DNA from: Pseudomonadota bacterium
GTDB lineage: Bacteria; Pseudomonadota; Gammaproteobacteria; Burkholderiales; SG8-39
Length of the DNA stretch: 5,549 nucleotides
NCBI GenBank assembly: GCA_021825225.1
Contig: JAKAIH010000211.1
Coordinates: 1 to 5,549, forward strand
Reading direction: 5' to 3'
In this document: piece by piece, positions 1 to 4,894 of the stretch
Layout of the letters: each line of letters begins with the position of its first letter
How positions within the stretch are numbered: position 1 is the first letter of the stretch
Notes under the pieces: model-generated
Databases searched by the model: none
What the model was told of the DNA's origin: nothing
Seen by the model: the letters and a program-made list of their open reading frames with translations, nothing else
Program-made: the position numbers and the translations under genes

Positions 1-1116
1 GCTCTTCTCGGTGCCGTAGGCGGCGAACCAGTCCGCGCCCTCGCGCAGAATCCCGGGCAGGTTGGCGAAGGTCTCGACGTTGTTGATATTGGTGGGCTTG
101 CCGAACAGGCCCTTGACCGCAGGGAACGGCGGACGTGCCATCGGCATCCCGCGGCGCCCTTCGATGCTGGCGATGAGCGCGGTCTCCTCGCCGCAAACGA
201 AGGCGCCCGCGCCCTCCTTGATGACAAGGTCGAACGCGAAGCCGGTACCGAGGATGTTGTCACCCAGCAGCGACAGCGCGCGCATCTGCGCCATGGCCCC
301 GCGCAGGCGCTCGATCGCGAGGGGATACTCGGCTCGGATATAGATGTAGCCGTGAGTCGCGCCGATGGCGTAGGCGGCGATGCACATCCCCTCGAGCACG
401 GCGTGCGGATCGCCCTCCAGCACCGCTCGATCCATGAACGCGCCGGGGTCGCCCTCGTCCGCGTTGCAGATGAGGTACTTTTCCGATCCGGGGGAGGCGC
501 GGCAGAACTTCCACTTCTGCGCCGTGGGGAATCCGCCGCCGCCGCGGCCGCGCAGTCCCGACCGCAGGACTTCGTCGATCACGTCCTCGGGTCGCATCGC
601 CAGCGCGCGCCGCAGTCCCTCGTAACCGGCGCGCGCGAGGTAATGGTCGACTCGCGTCGGGTCGATGAGGCCGCAGTTGCGCAGCGCAATGCGCACCTGA
701 TGCTTCAGGAAAGGGTGTTCGAAAAGCCGCGGAATGCCGGGAACTTCGGCGTCGCCGAAGGTTCCCAGCGCGAGGTTCGCAGGGGGAGTCCCCTTGACGA
801 TGTGTTCGCGCAATATCGTCGGCACCATGGACGTCGTCACGCCGGCGTAGCACACGCGCGGCGAGCCGGGGACTTCGATATCGACCAGCGGTTCCGCGAA
901 ACACATGCCTATGCATCCGACCGGCACCACCTCCGCATCCACCTTGAGGCGGCGCAGTTCCTGCCGGATTTCGTCAGCCAGCGCGCCGGCTCCCGCGGCA
1001 AGCCCGCAGGTGGCGCTGCCGATGTGGATAATCGGCCGCTTGCCCGCGTGCAAGCGGTCCCACTCCGACTTTGCGCTCTGGACCGCGGCGTCAAATTCCG
1101 GATTCGCCTGCTCCAT
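1..1116 (-). CDS. NuoF-like NADH-binding flavoprotein subunit (HndC/FdsB/HoxF type), 3' end cut off by the window
   Basis: This subunit would oxidise or reduce NAD(P)(H) on FMN and pass electrons through Fe-S clusters to a partner enzyme in the cytoplasm. The frame is open from ATG at 1116 to the left edge, giving 372 residues. Residues ~28-105 resemble a thioredoxin-like [2Fe-2S] domain (C37, then GCIGMC at C68/C72, and C89). The NuoF core follows: the FMN/NADH loop GLRGRGGGGFP at 187-197, CNADEGDPGAF at 217-227, GAGAFVCGEETALI at 302-315, and KPTNINNVETFANLP at 340-354. The SLBB domain and the 4Fe-4S cysteine domain that normally follow lie outside the window. It starts 2 bp after the stop of the NuoE-like gene, so the two are probably translationally coupled. 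An N-terminal Trx-like domain with real cysteines is typical of HndC-like subunits of hydrogenases and formate dehydrogenases and argues against plain complex I NuoF. The partner (formate dehydrogenase alpha, hydrogenase or other) cannot be told from here. Confidence 0.93.
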   Translation of the reverse strand, partial: MEQANPEFDAAVQSAKSEWDRLHAGKRPIIHIGSATCGLAAGAGALADEIRQELRRLKVDAEVVPVGCIGMCFAEPLVDIEVPGSPRVCYAGVTTSMVPTILREHIVKGTPPANLALGTFGDAEVPGIPRLFEHPFLKHQVRIALRNCGLIDPTRVDHYLARAGYEGLRRALAMRPEDVIDEVLRSGLRGRGGGGFPTAQKWKFCRASPGSEKYLICNADEGDPGAFMDRAVLEGDPHAVLEGMCIAAYAIGATHGYIYIRAEYPLAIERLRGAMAQMRALSLLGDNILGTGFAFDLVIKEGAGAFVCGEETALIASIEGRRGMPMARPPFPAVKGLFGKPTNINNVETFANLPGILREGADWFAAYGTEKS

Positions 1117-1118
1117 GC

Positions 1119-1718
1119 TCAGCCCTTCGCTTTGGCAGCGCGCGCCGGACGCGCGGCCGTGGCCGTCTGGTCGATTTCCGTCTTGAGCGAGGCCACGCTG
1201 ACACGTCCGCTGACCTTGCCGTCGATCACCACAACCGGCGCGAGCGCGCACGCGCCGAAGCAGGCGACGGTCTCCAGCGTGAATTCCCCGTTGGCAGTGG
1301 TGCGCCCCGCCTCGACCCCCAGGGACGCGCCGATTTCATCCATCAGCTTGCCGCTGCCACGCACATGGCAGGCAGTGCCGCGGCAGATTGTGACGCGGTG
1401 CTTGCCCGGAGCCTCGTAGCGGAACTGCGCGTAGAAGCTGGCCACGCCTTCGACCAGCGCGGGCGGCACCGAGAGGTGGCGCGCGATCACCTGCATCGCA
1501 TCGCGCGGCAGATAGCCCAGCGCTGCCTGCGCCGACTGCAGCATGGGGATCATCGAGGACTGCGACGGGGCGAACATCGCGGCGGCGCCGGCGAACCAGC
1601 GTTTGACTCCGGCATCGAGCTGCGCCGTCCTCTCTCCTCGGCGCGATTTGTTCGCCCGGTCGGCTTTGCGCGCGTGCCCTCTCTTACCAGTTGAAATATG
1701 GCTTGCAGGCTGTTTCAT
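1119..1718 (-). CDS. NuoE-like [2Fe-2S] subunit (HndA/FdsG type)
   Basis: This is the small electron-transfer subunit that pairs with the NuoF-like protein in NAD-linked hydrogenases, formate dehydrogenases and complex I. With the ATG at 1718 it has 199 residues. It shows the family's helical N-terminal part (MIPMLQSAQAALGYLP at ~56-71, then GVASFYAQF at ~91-99). A thioredoxin-fold [2Fe-2S] domain follows with C112-x4-C117 (CRGTAC) and C153-x3-C157 (CFGAC), the full set of four ligands. The frame also allows a GTG at 1748, but no Shine-Dalgarno precedes it. The ATG at 1718 has a weak GAGAGA about 13 bases upstream, so I prefer it without certainty. Either start leaves an odd N-terminal extension of about 45 residues, rich in Arg and Lys. 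It is the first gene of the leftward operon, with an FNR-type box upstream. Confidence 0.92.
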   Translation of the reverse strand: MKQPASHISTGKRGHARKADRANKSRRGERTAQLDAGVKRWFAGAAAMFAPSQSSMIPMLQSAQAALGYLPRDAMQVIARHLSVPPALVEGVASFYAQFRYEAPGKHRVTICRGTACHVRGSGKLMDEIGASLGVEAGRTTANGEFTLETVACFGACALAPVVVIDGKVSGRVSVASLKTEIDQTATAARPARAAKAKG

Positions 1719-1803
1719 GGAAGCACTCGAGTCTCTCTGCGAACGCACCGGATGAAAGGTTCAGGTAGGAGCGCTACTGTCGCAGAAGTTGATGCCCGGC
1801 ACA

Positions 1804-1817
1804 TTGACTGAGATCAA
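1804..1817 (-). promoter_or_regulatory. FNR/Anr/Dnr-type box upstream of the NuoE/NuoF-like operon
   Basis: On the minus strand the site reads TTGAT CTCA GTCAA, which matches the CRP/FNR-family consensus TTGAT-N4-ATCAA at 9 of 10 defined positions. Its centre (1810.5) is 92 bases from the preferred ATG. If it worked as a class II activator site at -41.5, transcription would begin near 1769 and leave a leader of about 50 bases. The -10 expected there, GACAGT at 1781-1776, is poor (3 of 6), which is common at activator-dependent promoters. Anaerobic control fits a formate dehydrogenase or hydrogenase diaphorase module. No regulator gene is in the window, so which family member binds (FNR, Anr or Dnr) is open. 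Confidence 0.5.
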
Positions 1818-2146
1818 TAACAGCCACCCTGCGACCTGCCCGCATTAGCACTAACGGTCACACGACGCAACGTTCGGTTAACACCTTGAAGAAATCCTCC
1901 GCTCCTTGGTGGAGCTACGTCAGCAGCACGCTACCGATGTAAGGCGGCGAACTTGGCAGGTGGTTTTCGGCAGCAGTTGCCATGCGATCGGCTCTCGTTG
2001 AAGTCATGTTGCAAGACAGCAATAGCGTACCCAGCCTGCGGCAAATTCTCGAACGGATTCTCATTCAGGCATGCGCGCCGGAACTTGCCGTTGCGATGTC
2101 CGGATACCCCGGTTCGCGGGCACGTGCATTCTCCGCTACCTGCGCA

Positions 2147-2152
2147 TAGAAT
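2147..2152 (+). promoter_or_regulatory. Possible sigma70 -10 box for the small cysteine-rich gene
   Basis: TAGAAT matches the TATAAT consensus at 5 of 6 positions and lies 44 bases before the GTG start at 2196. That would leave a leader of about 35-40 bases ending in the strong GGAGG. No good -35 is seen at the usual 16-18 base spacing (GTGCAT at 2124-2129 is poor). The promoter is therefore weak, activator-dependent, or not real. Confidence 0.3.
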
Positions 2153-2185
2153 AAGAATCGGATGAACTCGATTGCGATTCCCTTT

Positions 2186-2190
2186 GGAGG
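2186..2190 (+). promoter_or_regulatory. Shine-Dalgarno GGAGG that sets a GTG start at 2196
   Basis: GGAGG ends 5 bases before GTG at 2196, which is ideal spacing. The same frame is open further upstream to a TTG at 2172, but that codon has no ribosome binding site. The ATG that directly abuts GGAGG at 2191 is in another frame and hits a stop after two codons. The site therefore favours the GTG start. Confidence 0.75.
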
Positions 2191-2195
2191 ATGAA

Positions 2196-2588
2196 GTGAG
2201 CCAGTTTATAGAAAACTCCACTCAATTTGCCGCAGATTGCGTGCGGCAACATGGACAATGCCAGGTCGTTCGTGAAAGCGTTCTGTTCCTGGATGACGGG
2301 AACGAGCTAGCTGCTGTCGATCAACTGCAAAGGAATTGCGGACATGTCGTGATCACTCCCGATAGGGCGGTCAAAGGGAAGGCATTGCTTTACTACACTA
2401 GCTGTGAACGCATGACAGACGTTGTCAATCAGATATTTCAGGATTGTCTGGAATCACCGGTGAGGCTGCCGCAATTTAATTCAGAAATGACGATCGGCGA
2501 GCTATACCGTCGGCGCGTCACCATTTCCTATGCTGATTGCAGGGCAAGGATAGAAGGTTTTTGTTTTGAGGGTGCCCCGCAGGAATAA
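2196..2588 (+). CDS. Hypothetical small cysteine-rich protein, 130 residues
   Basis: I do not recognise this protein. It begins MSQFIENSTQFAADC and ends GAPQE, with TAA at 2586. It has seven cysteines (C15, C22, C48, C70, C84, C115, C123). They are spread out with no CxxC pair, so a classical zinc-ribbon or ferredoxin site is not evident. There is no signal peptide or membrane segment; it looks soluble and mildly acidic, with a mixed alpha/beta pattern (VVITPDRAVKGKALLYYTSC at ~51-70). The perfectly spaced GGAGG and the lack of any comparably good frame make it a likely real gene. Its GC content is about 50% in sampled lines, well below the flanking genes, which suggests transfer or a lineage-specific gene. 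It stands alone, divergent from the redox operon, and a weak hairpin at 2827-2845 may end its transcript. Confidence 0.65.
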   Translation: MSQFIENSTQFAADCVRQHGQCQVVRESVLFLDDGNELAAVDQLQRNCGHVVITPDRAVKGKALLYYTSCERMTDVVNQIFQDCLESPVRLPQFNSEMTIGELYRRRVTISYADCRARIEGFCFEGAPQE

Positions 2589-2747
2589 ATTTGGGGCGAC
2601 GAGCGACGTTTTCTATTGTCATCGCTATAAGAATGTATCGCTGATTTCAGAATCGATGAACCGAGCAAGTTCGATGCTTCGAGTGCTAGTGATCTCCGAG
2701 CAGAATTCCACGTCACCCTGCCAAATTACATACCGCTGCGTACTTAG

Positions 2748-2763
2748 ATCGGATTGATCCGAT
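2748..2763. repeat. Palindrome ATCGGAT-TG-ATCCGAT, possible operator
   Basis: Two perfect 7-bp arms flank a 2-bp centre in non-coding DNA. The loop is too short for a full hairpin (a 6-bp stem with a 4-base loop is possible) and no T-run follows. A dimeric DNA-binding protein site is therefore more likely than a terminator. It lies about 230 bp upstream of the SDR promoter and 160 bp after the small gene, so it has no obvious target promoter. Confidence 0.4.
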
Positions 2764-2826
2764 TCTCACCCTGGTTCCTGGCATTGTTCGCGCTGGTGCT
2801 CACCCAGTGAAATGCGATCGCGTCGC

Positions 2827-2853
2827 CAAGAAGGAGTGCTTCTTGAGAATTTT
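2827..2853 (+). terminator. Weak intrinsic-terminator-like hairpin
   Basis: CAAGAAG (2827-2833) pairs with CTTCTTG (2839-2845) around the loop GAGTG, giving a 7-bp stem. A short TTTT at 2850-2853 follows after four other bases. The stem is AT-rich and the T-run short, so termination would be inefficient. It lies in the right direction after the small cysteine-rich gene, though 239 bases beyond its stop. Confidence 0.3.
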
Positions 2854-2922
2854 GCGCGTCTGGTGCTGATACCGTAACTATGCCTTGCGGCTGCTATCAG
2901 ACCACGATCGGTCGGTCAGAAG

Positions 2923-2960
2923 CCGGGGTTTGCCGGGCAGCGAGAGACCGGGGTTGGCCG
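2923..2960. repeat. Two 13-bp direct repeats 25 bp apart in the SDR promoter region
   Basis: CCGGGGTTTGCCG at 2923-2935 and CCGGGGTTGGCCG at 2948-2960 match at 12 of 13 positions. Similar purine-rich bases precede both (AGAAG, AGAGA) and a CAG follows each shortly after. The offset of 25 bp is near two and a half helical turns, so the copies would face roughly opposite sides of the DNA. The second copy contains the candidate -35 hexamer. It may be a tandem regulator site or just a small duplication. Confidence 0.5.
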
Positions 2961-2983
2961 ACAGCGGCGGTTTTCATTATATT
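2954..2983 (+). promoter_or_regulatory. Probable sigma70-like promoter of the SDR gene
   Basis: The -35 TTGGCC (2954-2959, 4 of 6) and -10 TATATT (2978-2983, 5 of 6) are separated by 18 bp. Transcription would begin near 2990, leaving a leader of about 24 bases that includes the AGGAAG before the ATG at 3014. The local AT-rich patch TTTTCATTATATTG stands out in otherwise GC-rich DNA. The -35 overlaps the second direct repeat, so a repressor bound there could block polymerase. Confidence 0.45.
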
Positions 2984-3013
2984 GAATGGACTCTTCAGGA
3001 AGAATACCTCGAT

Positions 3014-3865
3014 ATGACGCAAACCAGCTCCAAACCTTTAGCCGGAAAAATTGCACTGGTCACCGGCGCGAACACAGGCATAGGCCGGGTCACCGCCGTA
3101 GCGCTGGCCAAGCAAGGCGCGCACGTATTCCTCGCCTGCCGCTCCGCCCAGCGCGCGCAGCCTGTACTCGAGGAGATTCGCGCCTTGCCCGACGCCGGCA
3201 CAGCCGAGCTGCTGCCGCTTGCGCTGGACGACTTCGCCTCCATACGCGTATGCGCGGAAACGTTCCTCGCGCGCAGCTTGCCGCTGCACCTGCTCGTCAA
3301 CAACGCAGGCCTCGCGGGCGCACGCGGCCACACCAGGCAGGGCTTCGAGCTCGCTTTCGGCGTCAATCACCTGGGGCATTTCCTGCTCACGCAGCTGCTG
3401 CTCGGGCGCATCGAGGCTGCAGCGCCGGCGCGCATCGTCACCGTGGCGAGCAAGGCGCACTATCGCGCGCGGGGCATAGACTGGGAGGCGGTGCGCGCAC
3501 CCACGCGCACCAGGACGGGCGTGCAGGAATACGGCGTCTCCAAGCTCGCAAACGTGCTGTTCAGCGCGGAGCTGGCCCGCAGGCTCGCGGGCAGCGGCGT
3601 AACGACCTATTCCCTGCACCCGGGCGTCGTCGCCACCGAGGTCTGGCGCTCCCTGCCCTGGCCGCTGGACTGGCTGCTGAAGCTGGCGCTGATTTCCCCG
3701 GAACAGGGCGCGCAGACCACTATGCACTGTGCGACTTCGGCGAGCGCAGCGGCGGAGACCGGCCTGTACTACGATAAATGCCGTCCCGTGACGCCCAGCC
3801 GCGCCGCGCGCGACGCGGCGCTGGCCGCTGCCCTGTGGGAACGCAGCGCCGAGTGGGTGCGTTGA
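3014..3865 (+). CDS. Short-chain dehydrogenase/reductase, retinol-dehydrogenase-like
   Basis: This is a classical SDR oxidoreductase, expected to interconvert an alcohol and a carbonyl using NAD(P)(H) in the cytoplasm. The 283 residues form one Rossmann domain. It has the cofactor loop TGANTGIG at 17-24, ACR with R43 at the end of beta-2 (suggesting NADP(H)), NNAG at 96-99, and a catalytic tetrad of N118, S146, Y173 and K177 (YGVSK at 173-177). HPGVVATE at 202-209 forms the post-catalytic turn. The overall pattern (ACRS, GVNHLGHF, LHPG) is that of the retinol dehydrogenase/WWOX-like group, whose bacterial members mostly lack known substrates. The frame is open upstream to 2885, but the ATG at 3014 fits the fold's N-terminus and follows AGGAAG with an 11-base gap. 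It is monocistronic and converges on the flavoprotein gene with a 16-bp gap. Confidence 0.93.
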   Translation: MTQTSSKPLAGKIALVTGANTGIGRVTAVALAKQGAHVFLACRSAQRAQPVLEEIRALPDAGTAELLPLALDDFASIRVCAETFLARSLPLHLLVNNAGLAGARGHTRQGFELAFGVNHLGHFLLTQLLLGRIEAAAPARIVTVASKAHYRARGIDWEAVRAPTRTRTGVQEYGVSKLANVLFSAELARRLAGSGVTTYSLHPGVVATEVWRSLPWPLDWLLKLALISPEQGAQTTMHCATSASAAAETGLYYDKCRPVTPSRAARDAALAAALWERSAEWVR

Positions 3866-3869
3866 ACGC

Positions 3870-3901
3870 CCGGCGAGCGCGCTAAGCGCGGCTCATGCCG
3901 G
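3870..3901. terminator. Imperfect GC-rich stem-loop between convergent genes
   Basis: CCGGC-GAGC-GCGC (3870-3882) pairs with GCGC-G-GCTC-AT-GCCGG (3886-3901) around the loop TAA. That is 13 base pairs with a one-base bulge and a two-base bulge. It fills the 16-bp gap and covers the last codons of the minus-strand gene. Being nearly symmetric, it would fold in both transcripts. No T-run follows on either strand, so it is not a standard intrinsic terminator. It may act as a transcript-end stabiliser or a weak two-way barrier. Confidence 0.35.
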
Positions 3902-4859
3902 CGAGCCGCTGCTTGATCAGGTCATCGGCCTCGCGCATGATGCGGTCGATCAGTTCCTTGACCGTGGGCACATCGTGGATCAGGCCTGCGACCATGCCGC
4001 AGCTCCATGCGCCCGCTTCCATGTCGCCATCGCGCATCACTTTCGGATAAACGCCCGCGACCTGGCCGTAGAGGTCGGCGATCGTCAGCGCAGCGCCTTT
4101 TTCGCGTTCGATCCTGAGCACGCGCTCCACGCCCGTGTTGTTGAGCACGCGCTCGGTGTTGCGCAGCCCGCGCATGATCAGGCGCGTGTCGAGTTCCGAG
4201 GCGGCGACGATCGCACGCTTGACGTTCTCGTGCACCGGCGCCTCCTTGGTCGCGATGAAGCGCGTGCCCATGTTCATGCCCTCCGCCCCCAGCGCCAGGG
4301 CTGCGACCAGGCTGCGTCCGTCGGCCATGCCGCCGGAGGCGACGAACGGGATCTTCAGTTCCTCGGCCGCGCGCGGCAGCAGGATGAAGTTCGGCACATC
4401 GTCTTCGCCCGGGTGGCCGCCGCACTCGAAGCCGTCGACGCTGACCGCATCGCAGCCGATCGCCTCCGCCTTGAGCGAATGGCGCACCGAGGTGCATTTG
4501 TGGATCACCTTGATCCCGGCCGCTTTCAGAAAGGGCATAACCGACTCGGGGTTACGCCCGGCCGTCTCGACGACTTTGACCCCGCCTTCGATGATCGCGC
4601 GGATGTATTCCGGATAAGGCGGCTGGGCGAACGCCGGCAGGAAGGTCAGGTTCACGCCGAAAGGCTTGTCGGTCATGTCGCGGCAGCGCGCGATTTCCTT
4701 CGCGAGCGCCTCCGGCGTAGGCTGCGTCAGTGCGGTGATGATGCCCAGGCCGCCGGCATTGGAGACGGCCGCCGCCAGTTCGGCGAAGCCGACGTAGTGC
4801 ATGCCGCCCTGGATGATCGGATGCTCGATGCCCAGCATTTCCGTGATGCGCGTCTTCAT
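3882..4859 (-). CDS. FMN-dependent nitronate monooxygenase / NADH:quinone reductase family protein
   Basis: This is a TIM-barrel flavoprotein of the 2-nitropropane dioxygenase family. Members oxidise alkyl nitronates with O2 or, in the branch typified by Pseudomonas PA1024, reduce quinones with NADH. The 325 residues show HPIIQGGMHYVGFAELAAAV at 13-32, PFGVNLTFLP at 66-75, HKCTSVRHSLKAEAIGCD at 120-137, and the core SVDGFECGGHPGEDDVP at 140-156 with H149. The FMN-phosphate sites are ASGGMADGRS at 174-183 and MGTRF at 197-201. The GFECGGHPGEDDVP pattern resembles the PA1024-like branch, so NADH:quinone reductase activity is at least as likely as nitronate oxidation; this is from memory of the family. 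The frame is open far upstream, but the ATG at 4859 has GAGG eight bases before it and gives the family's length. It lies 35 bp after the ATP-grasp gene and is probably in the same transcript. Confidence 0.92.
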   Translation of the reverse strand: MKTRITEMLGIEHPIIQGGMHYVGFAELAAAVSNAGGLGIITALTQPTPEALAKEIARCRDMTDKPFGVNLTFLPAFAQPPYPEYIRAIIEGGVKVVETAGRNPESVMPFLKAAGIKVIHKCTSVRHSLKAEAIGCDAVSVDGFECGGHPGEDDVPNFILLPRAAEELKIPFVASGGMADGRSLVAALALGAEGMNMGTRFIATKEAPVHENVKRAIVAASELDTRLIMRGLRNTERVLNNTGVERVLRIEREKGAALTIADLYGQVAGVYPKVMRDGDMEAGAWSCGMVAGLIHDVPTVKELIDRIMREADDLIKQRLAGMSRA

Positions 4860-4894
4860 GCCCGTTGCCTCATGTGGTTTGAATGATTGTTTTG

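Larger units (their letters stand above)
1719..2195. other. Intergenic region between divergent genes, lower in GC than the flanks
   Basis: This stretch separates the leftward redox operon from the rightward small gene. I can support the FNR-type box at 1804-1817 and a possible -10 at 2147-2152. There is also a short inverted repeat, GCTCC-TTGGT-GGAGC, at 1901-1915, with no T-run after it. Short open frames on both strands (around 1931-2221 minus and 1953-2165 plus) have no ribosome binding site and no domain I recognise, so I do not call them genes. No tRNA, insertion-sequence end or CRISPR repeat is visible. Confidence 0.6.
2589..3013. other. Intergenic region upstream of the SDR gene
   Basis: These 425 bases hold no frame with a credible ribosome binding site or recognisable domain. 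Structured elements do occur: a 16-bp near-perfect palindrome at 2748-2763, a terminator-like hairpin at 2827-2845, a pair of direct repeats at 2923-2960, and a sigma70-like promoter at 2954-2983. The first two-thirds share the lower GC of the small gene before it; GC rises from about 2900 onward. A 34-codon stretch at 2631-2732 reads like protein but has a stop just before it and no start, so it is at best a relic. Confidence 0.6.

Noticed and set aside
260..916. 218-codon minus-strand frame within the NuoF-like gene
   Set aside because: It is an out-of-frame shadow of the NuoF-like coding sequence, which carries all the conserved FMN/NADH motifs.
352..1419. Long plus-strand open frame of 355 codons opposite the redox operon
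   Set aside because: It lies antisense to two genes with clear conserved motifs, its translation is Arg/Ala-rich low-information sequence, and GC-rich DNA readily gives such shadow frames.
1901..1915. Inverted repeat GCTCC-TTGGT-GGAGC considered as a terminator
   Set aside because: The stem has only 5 bp, no T-run follows, and no gene ends nearby on either strand.
1955..1972. GG...GC pattern considered as a sigma54 promoter
   Set aside because: The spacing between GG and GC is not the required 10 bases and the flanking consensus is absent.
1931..2221. 96-codon minus-strand and 70-codon plus-strand frames in the intergenic region
   Set aside because: Neither has a Shine-Dalgarno or recognisable domain, they overlap each other, and one runs into the start of the better-supported small gene.
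2631..2732. Protein-like 34-codon stretch (reads DFRIDEPSKFDASS near its start)
   Set aside because: There is a stop just before it, no start codon and no ribosome binding site. It is too short to tell a gene relic from chance.
2885..3013. Upstream start for the SDR gene that would add 43 residues
   Set aside because: The added residues do not resemble an SDR N-terminus. They cover the probable promoter and repeats, and the ATG at 3014 has a reasonable AGGAAG before it.
3975..4886. 303-codon plus-strand frame opposite the flavoprotein gene
   Set aside because: It is antisense to a gene with unmistakable nitronate monooxygenase-family motifs, and its own translation is His/Arg/Asp-rich with no domain.
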